Source of the DNA: Lysobacter helvus
GTDB lineage: Bacteria; Pseudomonadota; Gammaproteobacteria; Xanthomonadales; Xanthomonadaceae
Assembly (NCBI RefSeq): GCF_018406645.1
Contig: NZ_AP024546.1
Coordinates: forward strand, 1,860,001 to 1,924,000
Length of the DNA stretch: 64,000 bases
Direction: 5' to 3'
The notes under the pieces were generated by a model. The model searched no databases. It had not been told where the DNA came from and saw only the letters and a program-made list of their open reading frames with translations. The translations under genes and the position numbers were made by a program. Positions 23,974 through 32,116 of this stretch are shown here, piece by piece; the first letter of the stretch is position 1, and each line of letters opens with the position of its first letter.

Positions 23974-26900
23974 ATGGCGAACCAAGCAATCGCAAGGCGC
24001 TTCAAGCGCAGCACGCTCGCGGCCGCACTCGGCCTGTGCTTCATCGGCGGAGTGCAGGCACAGACCAACACGGCCGGCGCCGTGGGTGGCCAGGCCACGG
24101 CCGGCGACAGCATCACCATCGCCAACCCCGCGACGGGGTTCTCGCGCACCATCACCGTCGGCTCCGACGGCACCTACCGTTTCGCGCAGTTGCCCATCGG
24201 CCAGTACACCGTCACGCGCAACGGCGGCACGCCGCGCAACGTCACCGTCAACGTCGGTACCTCGGCGAACGTCGACTTCGTCTCCAGCGCCGCCACCGGC
24301 GCGCAGGACCTGGGCACCGTCACCGTCGTCGGCAACGCGGTGAATCCCATCGACGTGGCCTCGGTGGAATCGACCACCATCCTCACTGCGGAACAGATCG
24401 CGAAGATCCCGGTCCCGCGCGACACCACCAGCGTCGCGCTGCTCGCGCCCGGCACGGTGCGCGGCGACGCGGCCTTCGGCAACCTCGCGTCGTTCGGCGG
24501 CGCGTCGGTCGCTGAGAACGCGTACTTCATCAACGGCTTCAACATCACCAACTCGTTCCGCAACCTCAACTTCGCGCAGGTGCCGTTCGAGGCCATCGCC
24601 GAACAGCAGATCAAGACCGGCGGCTACGGCGCCGAGTTCGGCCGTTCGCTCGGCGGCGTGGTCAACCAGATCACCAAGCGCGGCACGAACGATTTCCACG
24701 CGGGCGGCAACGTGTTCTGGGCGCCCGACAGCCTGCGCTCGGAGGTCAAGAGCGCCTACCTCGCCAACCCGCTCACGCCGGGCGCGTTCGGTTCGTTGCG
24801 TTCGGACAACCACGAGGATTCGTTCGAAGAGTGGCGCGCGAACGTCTGGGCCAGCGGCGCGCTGATCAAGGATCGCCTGTTCGCGTACGGCCTGCTGTCG
24901 TACGGCCACCAGGACGCGGACACCTGGGGCAACGTGACGTCGACGCAGAACAGCAGCGACAGCATCAAGATCCCGACCTGGCTGCTGAAGCTGGACTGGA
25001 ACATCACCGACAGCCACATCCTCGAGTTCACCGCGTTCTCGGACAAGATCAAGACCGACAGCGACGTCTACGCCAACCGTCCCGGCGTGGTCGAGCGCCT
25101 CAACCTGATCGGCACCGACTTCCGCGAGCAGGGTGGCGACAACTACATCCTCAAGTACACCGGCTACCTCACCGACAGCTTCACGCTGTCGGCGCTGGCC
25201 GGCTACGGCAAGTTCGCGCGCAGCCAGCACCTGCGCACGGCGGCCGGGCTGCCGGTGGAGTACACCGGCGACATCAACAGCATCGCCACCGGTTGCCCGC
25301 TGATCACCGACGCGCGCCCCGAATACCGCCGCAACATCACCGGCGTGTATTCGAGCACCTGCAACATCACGGGCAGTTCCGCCACCGGCGGCACGATCGA
25401 GCGCACCGACTCGGGCGATACGCGCAAGCAGTTCCGCCTCGACGCCGAATGGCAACTGGGCGACCACCTGCTGCGCTTCGGCTACGACCGCGACGACTTC
25501 ACCTCGAAGGCGGGCGTGGCGTTCGAAGGCGGCTTCCAGTGGCGCTACACGACGACCGATCCGGACGGCATCGAGAACACGGGCGACGAGTTCGACATCG
25601 TGCGCCAACAGTTCTTCCAGCAGGGCGCGACGGTCGAGGTGAAGCAGCACGCGTACTACATCCAGGACAGCTGGAACGTCACGGACAACTTCATCGCCTA
25701 CCTCGGCGGACGTTGGGACACGTTCGAGAACCTCAACGGCGCCGGCGAAAGCTACGTCAAGATCAACAACCAGTTCGGCCCGCGCCTGGGCTTCTCGTGG
25801 GATGTGTTCGGCGACTCGACGTTCAAGGTGTTCGGCAACGCCGGCCGCTACGCGTTGCCGCTCACGCCCAGCGTCGCCGTGCGCGGCGCGAGCGCATCGC
25901 TCTTCAGCCGCGAGCTGTTCGACTTCGACCAGACGGTGGATCCGGTCACCGGCGCACCGATCAACCCGGTGGCGCAGCCTGGTACGTTCCGCTACCTCAA
26001 CAGCGAAGACGGCCGCGGCAAGAACCCGCTGACGATCGCCTCGCAGAACCTCGATCCGATGTACCAGGACGAGTACATCCTGGGCTTCCAGAAAGCCATC
26101 AACGAGCACTTCTCGCTCGGCGTGCGCGGCATCTTCCGCGACCTGAAGCAGGCGATCGACGACAACTGCGACTACACCGCGATCTACGAGCAGGCGGTGG
26201 CGCAGGGACTCACGCCGCTGCTGCCGAACCCCGGCTTCCCGTATTGCCGCATGTTCAACCCGGGCAAGGACGCGGTGTTCGTCACCGACGTGGAAGGCGA
26301 CGGCGTGCTGCGCACGTACAACGTGCCGGGCGCGCGGTTGTCGCCGCAGGCCAAGCGCACGTATTCGGCGATCGAGTTCTTCGCCGACGGCAACTGGGAC
26401 AAGTTCTTCCTGCAGGGGTCGTACACCTACGCCAAGAGCAAGGGCAACACCGAAGGCGGCGTGAAGTCCGACATCGGGCAGAACGACACCAGCGTGACGC
26501 AGGACTTCGACTACCTCGAACTGACGACCGATACGTACGGCTACCTGCCGAACGATCGTCGCCACACGCTGAAGCTGTTCGGCAACTACCAGTTCACGGA
26601 CGAGTGGTCGGTGGGTGCGAACCTGCTCGTGCAGTCGGGCCGTCCGCTCAACTGCATCGGCGTGCTCGATCGCGATCCCACGCGCGCGCCGGGCGCACCG
26701 CCGAACGTCGATACGTACGATCCGCATCCGTACGACGCGGCGTTCATGCGCTGCAACAACCTGCCGGTGCCACGCGGTACGCGCGGCCGCCTGCCCTGGA
26801 CGACGAACATCGACCTCAACCTGGCCTACAAGCCGGGCTGGGCGCCTGGCCTGCAGCTCAAGATGGACGTCTTCAACGTCATGAACTCGCAGAAGGTGAC

Positions 26901-27018
26901 GTCGGTGATCGAACAGGCCGAAGTGCCCGAGTCGGGCCTGCCCTCGGAGCTCTACCTGCTGCCCGCCAGCTTCCAGGCACCGCGGACGGTGCGCTTCATG
27001 GTGCAGTACGACTTCTGA
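23974..27018 (+). CDS. Oar-like TonB-dependent receptor, paralogue 2
   Basis: This 1014-residue protein has the same architecture as its neighbours: signal peptide (about 1-30, ending GGVQAQ), carboxypeptidase-regulatory-like domain (about 30-105), plug (about 115-240, NAYFINGFNITN and GGYGAEFGRSLGGVVNQITK) and a barrel ending RFMVQYDF. The ATG at 23974 is preceded by GGAGGG. Protein similarity is highest to receptor 3, yet a 50-base stretch of coding DNA (26534-26583) is identical to receptor 1 (23081-23130). Barrel loops differ most, as expected if the paralogues bind different ligands or are under immune or phage selection. Substrate unknown. Confidence 0.93.
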   Translation: MANQAIARRFKRSTLAAALGLCFIGGVQAQTNTAGAVGGQATAGDSITIANPATGFSRTITVGSDGTYRFAQLPIGQYTVTRNGGTPRNVTVNVGTSANVDFVSSAATGAQDLGTVTVVGNAVNPIDVASVESTTILTAEQIAKIPVPRDTTSVALLAPGTVRGDAAFGNLASFGGASVAENAYFINGFNITNSFRNLNFAQVPFEAIAEQQIKTGGYGAEFGRSLGGVVNQITKRGTNDFHAGGNVFWAPDSLRSEVKSAYLANPLTPGAFGSLRSDNHEDSFEEWRANVWASGALIKDRLFAYGLLSYGHQDADTWGNVTSTQNSSDSIKIPTWLLKLDWNITDSHILEFTAFSDKIKTDSDVYANRPGVVERLNLIGTDFREQGGDNYILKYTGYLTDSFTLSALAGYGKFARSQHLRTAAGLPVEYTGDINSIATGCPLITDARPEYRRNITGVYSSTCNITGSSATGGTIERTDSGDTRKQFRLDAEWQLGDHLLRFGYDRDDFTSKAGVAFEGGFQWRYTTTDPDGIENTGDEFDIVRQQFFQQGATVEVKQHAYYIQDSWNVTDNFIAYLGGRWDTFENLNGAGESYVKINNQFGPRLGFSWDVFGDSTFKVFGNAGRYALPLTPSVAVRGASASLFSRELFDFDQTVDPVTGAPINPVAQPGTFRYLNSEDGRGKNPLTIASQNLDPMYQDEYILGFQKAINEHFSLGVRGIFRDLKQAIDDNCDYTAIYEQAVAQGLTPLLPNPGFPYCRMFNPGKDAVFVTDVEGDGVLRTYNVPGARLSPQAKRTYSAIEFFADGNWDKFFLQGSYTYAKSKGNTEGGVKSDIGQNDTSVTQDFDYLELTTDTYGYLPNDRRHTLKLFGNYQFTDEWSVGANLLVQSGRPLNCIGVLDRDPTRAPGAPPNVDTYDPHPYDAAFMRCNNLPVPRGTRGRLPWTTNIDLNLAYKPGWAPGLQLKMDVFNVMNSQKVTSVIEQAEVPESGLPSELYLLPASFQAPRTVRFMVQYDF

Positions 27019-27043
27019 GCGATCCGACGAACGGAGTTGGGAA

Positions 27044-27076
27044 AAGATGGCCGCCGCGAGGCGGCCATCTTCTTTA
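27044..27076 (+). terminator. Terminator of receptor 2
   Basis: A perfect 12-bp stem (AAGATGGCCGCC/GGCGGCCATCTT) with a GCGA loop is followed by CTTTAA. Confidence 0.8.
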
Positions 27077-27172
27077 ATGCGGCCATCACGGCCAATTAAC
27101 GCTTCCTTCCGATGAAAAATTCCCCCGGATGCGGTTGCGTTCCCTTGGGGATCAACAAGTTAGCAATTCCGC

Positions 27173-27197
27173 AATGCAGCACGGATTTCTCTGCATT
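27173..27197 (+). promoter_or_regulatory. Inverted repeat upstream of receptor 3 promoter
   Basis: AATGCAG and CTGCATT form perfect 7-bp arms around 11 bases, immediately upstream of the receptor 3 promoter. The geometry suits an activator or repressor dimer; the protein is unknown. Confidence 0.4.
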
Positions 27198-27214
27198 AAA
27201 CGCGGATCAGGTAC

Positions 27215-27243
27215 TTGTTAAGGATTTGTTCTATCTCTATAGT
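27215..27243 (+). promoter_or_regulatory. Promoter of TonB receptor 3
   Basis: TTGTTA (27215-27220) and TATAGT (27238-27243) are spaced by exactly 17 bases. This is the best sigma-70-like match of the three receptor promoters. The leader shares GGCTGTGAC (27262-27270) and the TGGGGGGT ribosome-site context with receptor 1. Confidence 0.7.
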
Positions 27244-27320
27244 CGGCCAGTCGAGCCTTCTGGCTGTGACGTACGCGTACTCATTCGATCCACAAAATTC
27301 CCTATGGGGGGTTCTACTCA

Positions 27321-30300
27321 ATGGCTTCCATGTCCAATGGCTTGAAGCGAAGCGCGCTGACCGTTGCCCTCGGTCTGTGCTTCGTTGGCGGCGTCTCGGC
27401 CCAGACCAACACCGCGGGTTCGGTGTCCGGTTCGGCGGCTGCGGGCGACACCATCACCGTCACCAATCCGTCCACCGGCTTCTCGCGCACGATCACGGTC
27501 GGCGCCGACGGCCAGTACCGCTTCTCCTCGCTGCCGATCGGTCAGTACACCGTGACCCGTAACGGCGGCAGCCCGCGCACCGCCAACGTCAGCGTCGGCA
27601 CGTCCGCGAACGTCGACTTCGTCTCGTCCGCTGCCACCGGCACGCAGGACCTCGGCACCGTCGAAGTCATCGGCTCCGGCGCGGTCAACCCGATCGACGT
27701 CTCGTCGGTCGAGTCCACCACCATCCTGACCTCCGAGCAGATCGCGAAGATCCCGGTCGCCCGCGACACCACCAGCGTCGCGCTGCTGGCCCCGGGTACC
27801 GTCCGCGGCGACGCGGCGTTCGGCAACCTGGCTTCGTTCGGCGGTTCGTCCGTCGCCGAAAACCAGTACTACGTCAACGGCTTCAACATCACCAACTCGT
27901 TCCGCAGCCTGAACTTCTCGAACGTTCCGTTCGAAGCGATCCAGGAACAGCAGATCAAGACCGGTGGTTACGGCGCCGAATTCGGCCGTTCGCTCGGTGG
28001 CGTGGTCAACCAGATCACCAAGCGCGGTACGAACGACTTCCACGCCGGCGGCAGCATCTTCTACACGCCCGAATCGCTGACCGAAGACGTCAAGAACACC
28101 TATTACTCCAACCCGCTCGCGTGCGGTTCCAACGGCCTTGGCTGCTCGATCGGTCGCCTGCGCCAGGACAACACGCGTGACTCGGCGTGGAACGCCGTCG
28201 CCTCCGTGTGGGCCAGCGGTGCGCTGATCAAGGACAAGCTGTTCGCCTACGGCCTCGTGTCCTTCCGCCGCCAGGAAGCCGACACCTGGGGCAGCGTGGT
28301 CGCCAACACCAACACCAGCGCCACGACGGACACCCCGGCCTGGTTGTTGAAGATGGACTGGAACATCACGGATGCGCACATCCTTGAGTTCACCGCGTTC
28401 TCCGACAAGCAGGAAACCGACACCGACGTGTACCGCAACACGGTGTACACGAACGTGGCCGACCAGCGCATCGGCAACCTCGATCGCCTGAACCTGATCG
28501 GCACGAACTTCACCGAGCAGGGCGGCGACAACTACGTCCTGAAGTACACCGGCTACCTGACCGACAACTTCACCCTGTCGGCCCTCGCCGGCCACGGTGT
28601 GTTCTCGCGCGCGCAGCACCTGCGTACGGCGGCCGGCCAGGAAGTGTCCTACGGCGGCAACCTCGCCGTTCCGGCCTCGGGCTGCCCGGTCATCGTCGAC
28701 GCGCGTCCGGCCCTGCGCCAGTCGCAGACCGGCACGATCACCAGCTCGTGCAACATCACCGGCGCCGCGATCTCGCGTTCGGACTCCGAAGACACCCGCG
28801 ACCAGTACCGCATCGACGCCGAATGGCAGCTGGGCGACCACCTGCTCCGCTTCGGTTACGACGTGGACAACTTCGAGTCCGTGGCCGGTACGTCGACCGA
28901 AGGTGGTCGTACGTGGCGCTACTCGACGCTCGCTTCGGGCCAGGACATCGTCCGTGAGCAGATCGTCAACCAGGGCTCGACCAACGCCGTCGACCAGACC
29001 GCGTTCTACATCCAGGACTCCTGGAACGTCACCGACAACTTCATCGCCTACCTCGGCGCCCGCTGGGATACGTTCGAGAACAAGAACGGCTTCGGCGAGA
29101 CCTACGTCAAGATCGACAACCAGTTCGGTCCGCGCCTGGGCTTCTCGTGGGACGTCAACGGCGACTCGACGTTCAAGGTGTTCGGTAACGCCGGTCGCTA
29201 CGCGCTGCCGCTGACCTCCGACGTCGCCACCCGCGGCGCCTCGGCTTCGGTCTTCACCCGCCAGAACTTCAACTTCACGAGCATCGATCCGGTCACGGGC
29301 GCCCCGCAGGGCCTGACGGCGCGCGGCCCGCTGACGTTCATCAACGGCGAGTTCGGCTCGGCGAAGACGGCGCAGACGATCGCGTCGCAGAACCTCGACC
29401 CGATGTACCAGGACGAGTACATCCTGGGCATGCAGATGGCGCTCAACGAGCACTTCTCGCTCGGCGTTCGCGGCATCTTCCGTGACCTGAAGGCGGCCAT
29501 CGACGACAACTGCGACTACTCGCCGATCTACAACGCGGCCGTGGCGCAGGGCCTGTCCCCGGTCATCCCGAACCCGGGCTTCCCGTACTGCCGCATCTTC
29601 AACCCGGGCTCCGACGCGGTTTACATCACCGACGTTGAAGGCGACGGCATCCTGCGTTCGTTCACGATCCCCGGCGACCAGCTGTCGCCGAAGGCCAAGC
29701 GTACGTACTCGGCGATGGAGTTCTTCTTCGACGGCAACTGGGACAAGTTCTTCCTCCAGGGTTCGTACACCTACGCCAAGTCGAAGGGCAACACCGAAGG
29801 CGGCGTGAAGTCCGACATCGGCCAGCAGAACACCAACACCACGCAGGACTTCGACTACAAGGAACTGACGGTCGACACGTACGGCTACCTGCCGAACGAT
29901 CGCCGCCACACCTTGAAGCTGTTCGGCAACTACGAGATCACCGACCAGTGGTCCGTGGGCGCGAACCTGCTGGTGCAGTCGGGCCGTCCGCTCAACTGCT
30001 TCGGTACGCTCGACCTGAACCCGCTGCCGCCGGTCCTCGTTCCGGCCACGCCGGCGACCCCGTCGGCCGACGGCCAGAACGTGCAGACGCCGAACTTCAC
30101 GCCGCACCCGTACGGCTCGTCGTTCATGCGTTGCGGCACGACGTTCCGCGGTGGCACGGTCGACAACACCGTCGTCCGTCGCCCGCGTGGTACGGCTGGT
30201 CGCCTGCCGTGGACCACCAACCTCGACCTCAACGTTGCATGGCGTCCGGCGTTCGCCGAAGGCCTGCAGTTCAAGGTCGACGTGTTCAACGTGATGAACT

Positions 30301-30431
30301 CGCAGAAGGTCACCTCGGTCATCGAGACCGCGGAAGACCCGACCACGGGCCTGCCGGCCGACAACTACCTGTTGCCGGCTTCGTTCCAGGCGCCGCGTTC
30401 GCTGCGCTTCATGGTCCAGTACGACTTCTAA
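27321..30431 (+). CDS. Oar-like TonB-dependent receptor, paralogue 3
   Basis: This 1036-residue protein has a signal peptide (about 1-26, ending GVSAQ), carboxypeptidase-regulatory-like domain (about 27-105, TITVGADGQYRFSSLPIGQY), plug (about 115-240, NQYYVNGFNITNSF and GGYGAEFGRSLGGVVNQITK) and a barrel ending RFMVQYDF. GGGGGG precedes the ATG. Compared with receptor 2 it uses noticeably more GGT and CGT codons, a pattern often seen in highly expressed genes, so it may be the dominant paralogue. It is followed by a strong terminator and then, after 63 bases, by two sulfotransferase genes. Substrate unknown. Confidence 0.93.
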   Translation: MASMSNGLKRSALTVALGLCFVGGVSAQTNTAGSVSGSAAAGDTITVTNPSTGFSRTITVGADGQYRFSSLPIGQYTVTRNGGSPRTANVSVGTSANVDFVSSAATGTQDLGTVEVIGSGAVNPIDVSSVESTTILTSEQIAKIPVARDTTSVALLAPGTVRGDAAFGNLASFGGSSVAENQYYVNGFNITNSFRSLNFSNVPFEAIQEQQIKTGGYGAEFGRSLGGVVNQITKRGTNDFHAGGSIFYTPESLTEDVKNTYYSNPLACGSNGLGCSIGRLRQDNTRDSAWNAVASVWASGALIKDKLFAYGLVSFRRQEADTWGSVVANTNTSATTDTPAWLLKMDWNITDAHILEFTAFSDKQETDTDVYRNTVYTNVADQRIGNLDRLNLIGTNFTEQGGDNYVLKYTGYLTDNFTLSALAGHGVFSRAQHLRTAAGQEVSYGGNLAVPASGCPVIVDARPALRQSQTGTITSSCNITGAAISRSDSEDTRDQYRIDAEWQLGDHLLRFGYDVDNFESVAGTSTEGGRTWRYSTLASGQDIVREQIVNQGSTNAVDQTAFYIQDSWNVTDNFIAYLGARWDTFENKNGFGETYVKIDNQFGPRLGFSWDVNGDSTFKVFGNAGRYALPLTSDVATRGASASVFTRQNFNFTSIDPVTGAPQGLTARGPLTFINGEFGSAKTAQTIASQNLDPMYQDEYILGMQMALNEHFSLGVRGIFRDLKAAIDDNCDYSPIYNAAVAQGLSPVIPNPGFPYCRIFNPGSDAVYITDVEGDGILRSFTIPGDQLSPKAKRTYSAMEFFFDGNWDKFFLQGSYTYAKSKGNTEGGVKSDIGQQNTNTTQDFDYKELTVDTYGYLPNDRRHTLKLFGNYEITDQWSVGANLLVQSGRPLNCFGTLDLNPLPPVLVPATPATPSADGQNVQTPNFTPHPYGSSFMRCGTTFRGGTVDNTVVRRPRGTAGRLPWTTNLDLNVAWRPAFAEGLQFKVDVFNVMNSQKVTSVIETAEDPTTGLPADNYLLPASFQAPRSLRFMVQYDF

Positions 30432-30457
30432 GCAACACCGAAGTCGCGTGACAGATC

Positions 30458-30490
30458 GACGGCCGCCCCTCGGGGCGGCCGTCTTTTTTT
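30458..30490 (+). terminator. Terminator of receptor 3
   Basis: GACGGCCGCCCC pairs perfectly with GGGGCGGCCGTC around a very short loop (the innermost pair or pairs probably open), followed by seven Ts. AGTCGCGTGACA (30442-30453) precedes it, as at receptor 1. Confidence 0.92.
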
Positions 30491-30553
30491 GCGCGCTTGG
30501 AACCCGCTGCGCTCGGCTATGCTGGCGCCCCCTTTCGCGGCACGGGCTGGCGG

Positions 30554-32116
30554 ATGCAGCAGGAACTGGAGCGCCGATGGCAGCGCGCGCAGGCCGACGA
30601 GGCCCGCGGCGACCTGGCCGCCGCGCGCGCGGAATACACCGGGATCCTCGCGATCGCGCCGCGCCAGCCGATGGTGCGCCTGCGCCTGTCCGACATCGCC
30701 GAACGCGAAGGCCGCTATCGCGATGCACGCGACGAGGCCATCGCCGCCGCCCAACTGGTCCGCGACACGCGTCGCTTCGAACTGCTGCCGTTCGCCACGC
30801 TGCGCCTGCTCGGGTTCGACGAACGCGACCTGGTGCGTGACCTCATCCTCGGCGCCGACTGGTCGCAGCCTGCCGTGCTCGCGCAATCGGCCGTGCTCTC
30901 GCAACACCTGTGGCTGGTGGAAGACGCCGATTCGGCGCTCCGCCTGCTCGCCGCGGCGATGCCGCGCACGCAGCCGCATCCGTTGCTGCATTACTCGCGC
31001 GCCAATGCGTTGCGCCATGCCGGCCGTCTCGATGAAGCCACGGCGGAGTTCGAGCGCACGCTCGCCTTGTCGCCCGACGATCCCTACGCGCACTGGTCGC
31101 TGGCCTACCACGCGAAGGCCGTGCCGCCCGGCAGCCGCGTCGCGCGCGTGCGCAAGGCGCTCGGGCACGCACGCGAGCCCTTCGCGCAGGCCAACCTCCA
31201 GTACGCCCTGTTCAAGGAACTCGACGACGCCGGCGACACCGACGCGGCGTGGGAGGCATTGACCGCCGGCGCGCGCGCGATGCGTGGCCTGCTGCAGTAC
31301 GACGATGCTCGGGATGCCGCCGGCATCGCCGCGCTGCAGACCCTCGAGGCGGTGCCTGCGCCGGCATCGGAAGCCGCCACGCGCACGCCGATCTTCATCG
31401 TCGGCATGCCGCGCACCGGCACCACGGTGCTCGAACGCATCCTCGGCAACCACAGCCACGTGGCGAGCGCGGGCGAACTCAATGCGTTCCAGCATGCGTT
31501 GTCCGTCGCCGCGGACCGCTTCGTCGCCACGCCGCAAACGCGCGAAGACGTTGAGGCGTTGCGCACGATCGACTTCGACGTCGCCGGCGCCGAGTACCTG
31601 CGTCGCACGCAACGCCTCTACGGCGAACGCACGCACCTGGTCGACAAGAACCCGCTGAACGTCTTCAACGCCGCTTGGATCGCACGGGCGTTGCCGCAGG
31701 CGCGCATCGTGTGCCTGGTGCGCGATCCGATGGACGCGTGCTTCTCCAACCTAAAGGAACTGTTCTCCGGCGACACCTACGGCTACAGCTACGACCTGCG
31801 CGAACTGGCGGCCCATGCGCTGCGGTTCCGCGCGCTCGTCGCGCACTGGGAGCGCACGTTGCCGGGCCGCTTCCTGGCGGTGCCGTACGAAGCGCTGGTG
31901 GCGGAGCCGGACGCGACGAGCGCCGCGGTGCTGCGCTTCTGCGGACTGGATGCGGAAGACGGCGTCGCCGACATCACGCGCAACACCACGACGTCCTCGA
32001 CCGCCAGCAGTTCGCAGGTGCGCGAGCCGATCCACGCGCGCGGCATCGGCGCGTGGCGACGCTACGAACGCCAGCTGGCCCCGCTGGCCGATGCGCTGGG
32101 CGAGGGCAGGGCATGA
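30554..32116 (+). CDS. TPR-containing sulfotransferase 1
   Basis: The product is 520 residues. The N-terminal half (about 1-265) is helical with TPR-like repeats (ALRHAGRLDEATAEFERTLA, about 152-171). The C-terminal half is a PAPS-dependent sulfotransferase, with the 5'-phosphosulfate loop IFIVGMPRTGTT (280-291), the conserved DKNPLNVF, and the 3'-phosphate-site region ARIVCLVRDPMDACFSN. It transfers sulfate to an unknown acceptor. The ATG at 30554 has only a weak ribosome site; a TATGCT -10-like element lies at 30518. Its stop overlaps the next gene by 4 bases (ATGA). No signal peptide is present, so it is presumably cytoplasmic. Confidence 0.88.
   Translation: MQQELERRWQRAQADEARGDLAAARAEYTGILAIAPRQPMVRLRLSDIAEREGRYRDARDEAIAAAQLVRDTRRFELLPFATLRLLGFDERDLVRDLILGADWSQPAVLAQSAVLSQHLWLVEDADSALRLLAAAMPRTQPHPLLHYSRANALRHAGRLDEATAEFERTLALSPDDPYAHWSLAYHAKAVPPGSRVARVRKALGHAREPFAQANLQYALFKELDDAGDTDAAWEALTAGARAMRGLLQYDDARDAAGIAALQTLEAVPAPASEAATRTPIFIVGMPRTGTTVLERILGNHSHVASAGELNAFQHALSVAADRFVATPQTREDVEALRTIDFDVAGAEYLRRTQRLYGERTHLVDKNPLNVFNAAWIARALPQARIVCLVRDPMDACFSNLKELFSGDTYGYSYDLRELAAHALRFRALVAHWERTLPGRFLAVPYEALVAEPDATSAAVLRFCGLDAEDGVADITRNTTTSSTASSSQVREPIHARGIGAWRRYERQLAPLADALGEGRA

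Larger units (their letters stand above)
27019..27320. other. Intergenic region between receptors 2 and 3
   Basis: The region holds the receptor 2 terminator (27044-27076), an AT-rich stretch, an inverted repeat AATGCAG-N11-CTGCATT (27173-27197) ending 17 bases before the receptor 3 -35, the promoter itself (27215-27243) and a leader of about 70 bases. No gene is seen. Confidence 0.7.

Noticed and set aside
20575-30431. Mobile or phase-variable cassette around the receptors
   Set aside because: No inverted repeats flanking the array, no recombinase or IS gene, and no homopolymer tract in the starts were seen; ordinary tandem duplication explains it.
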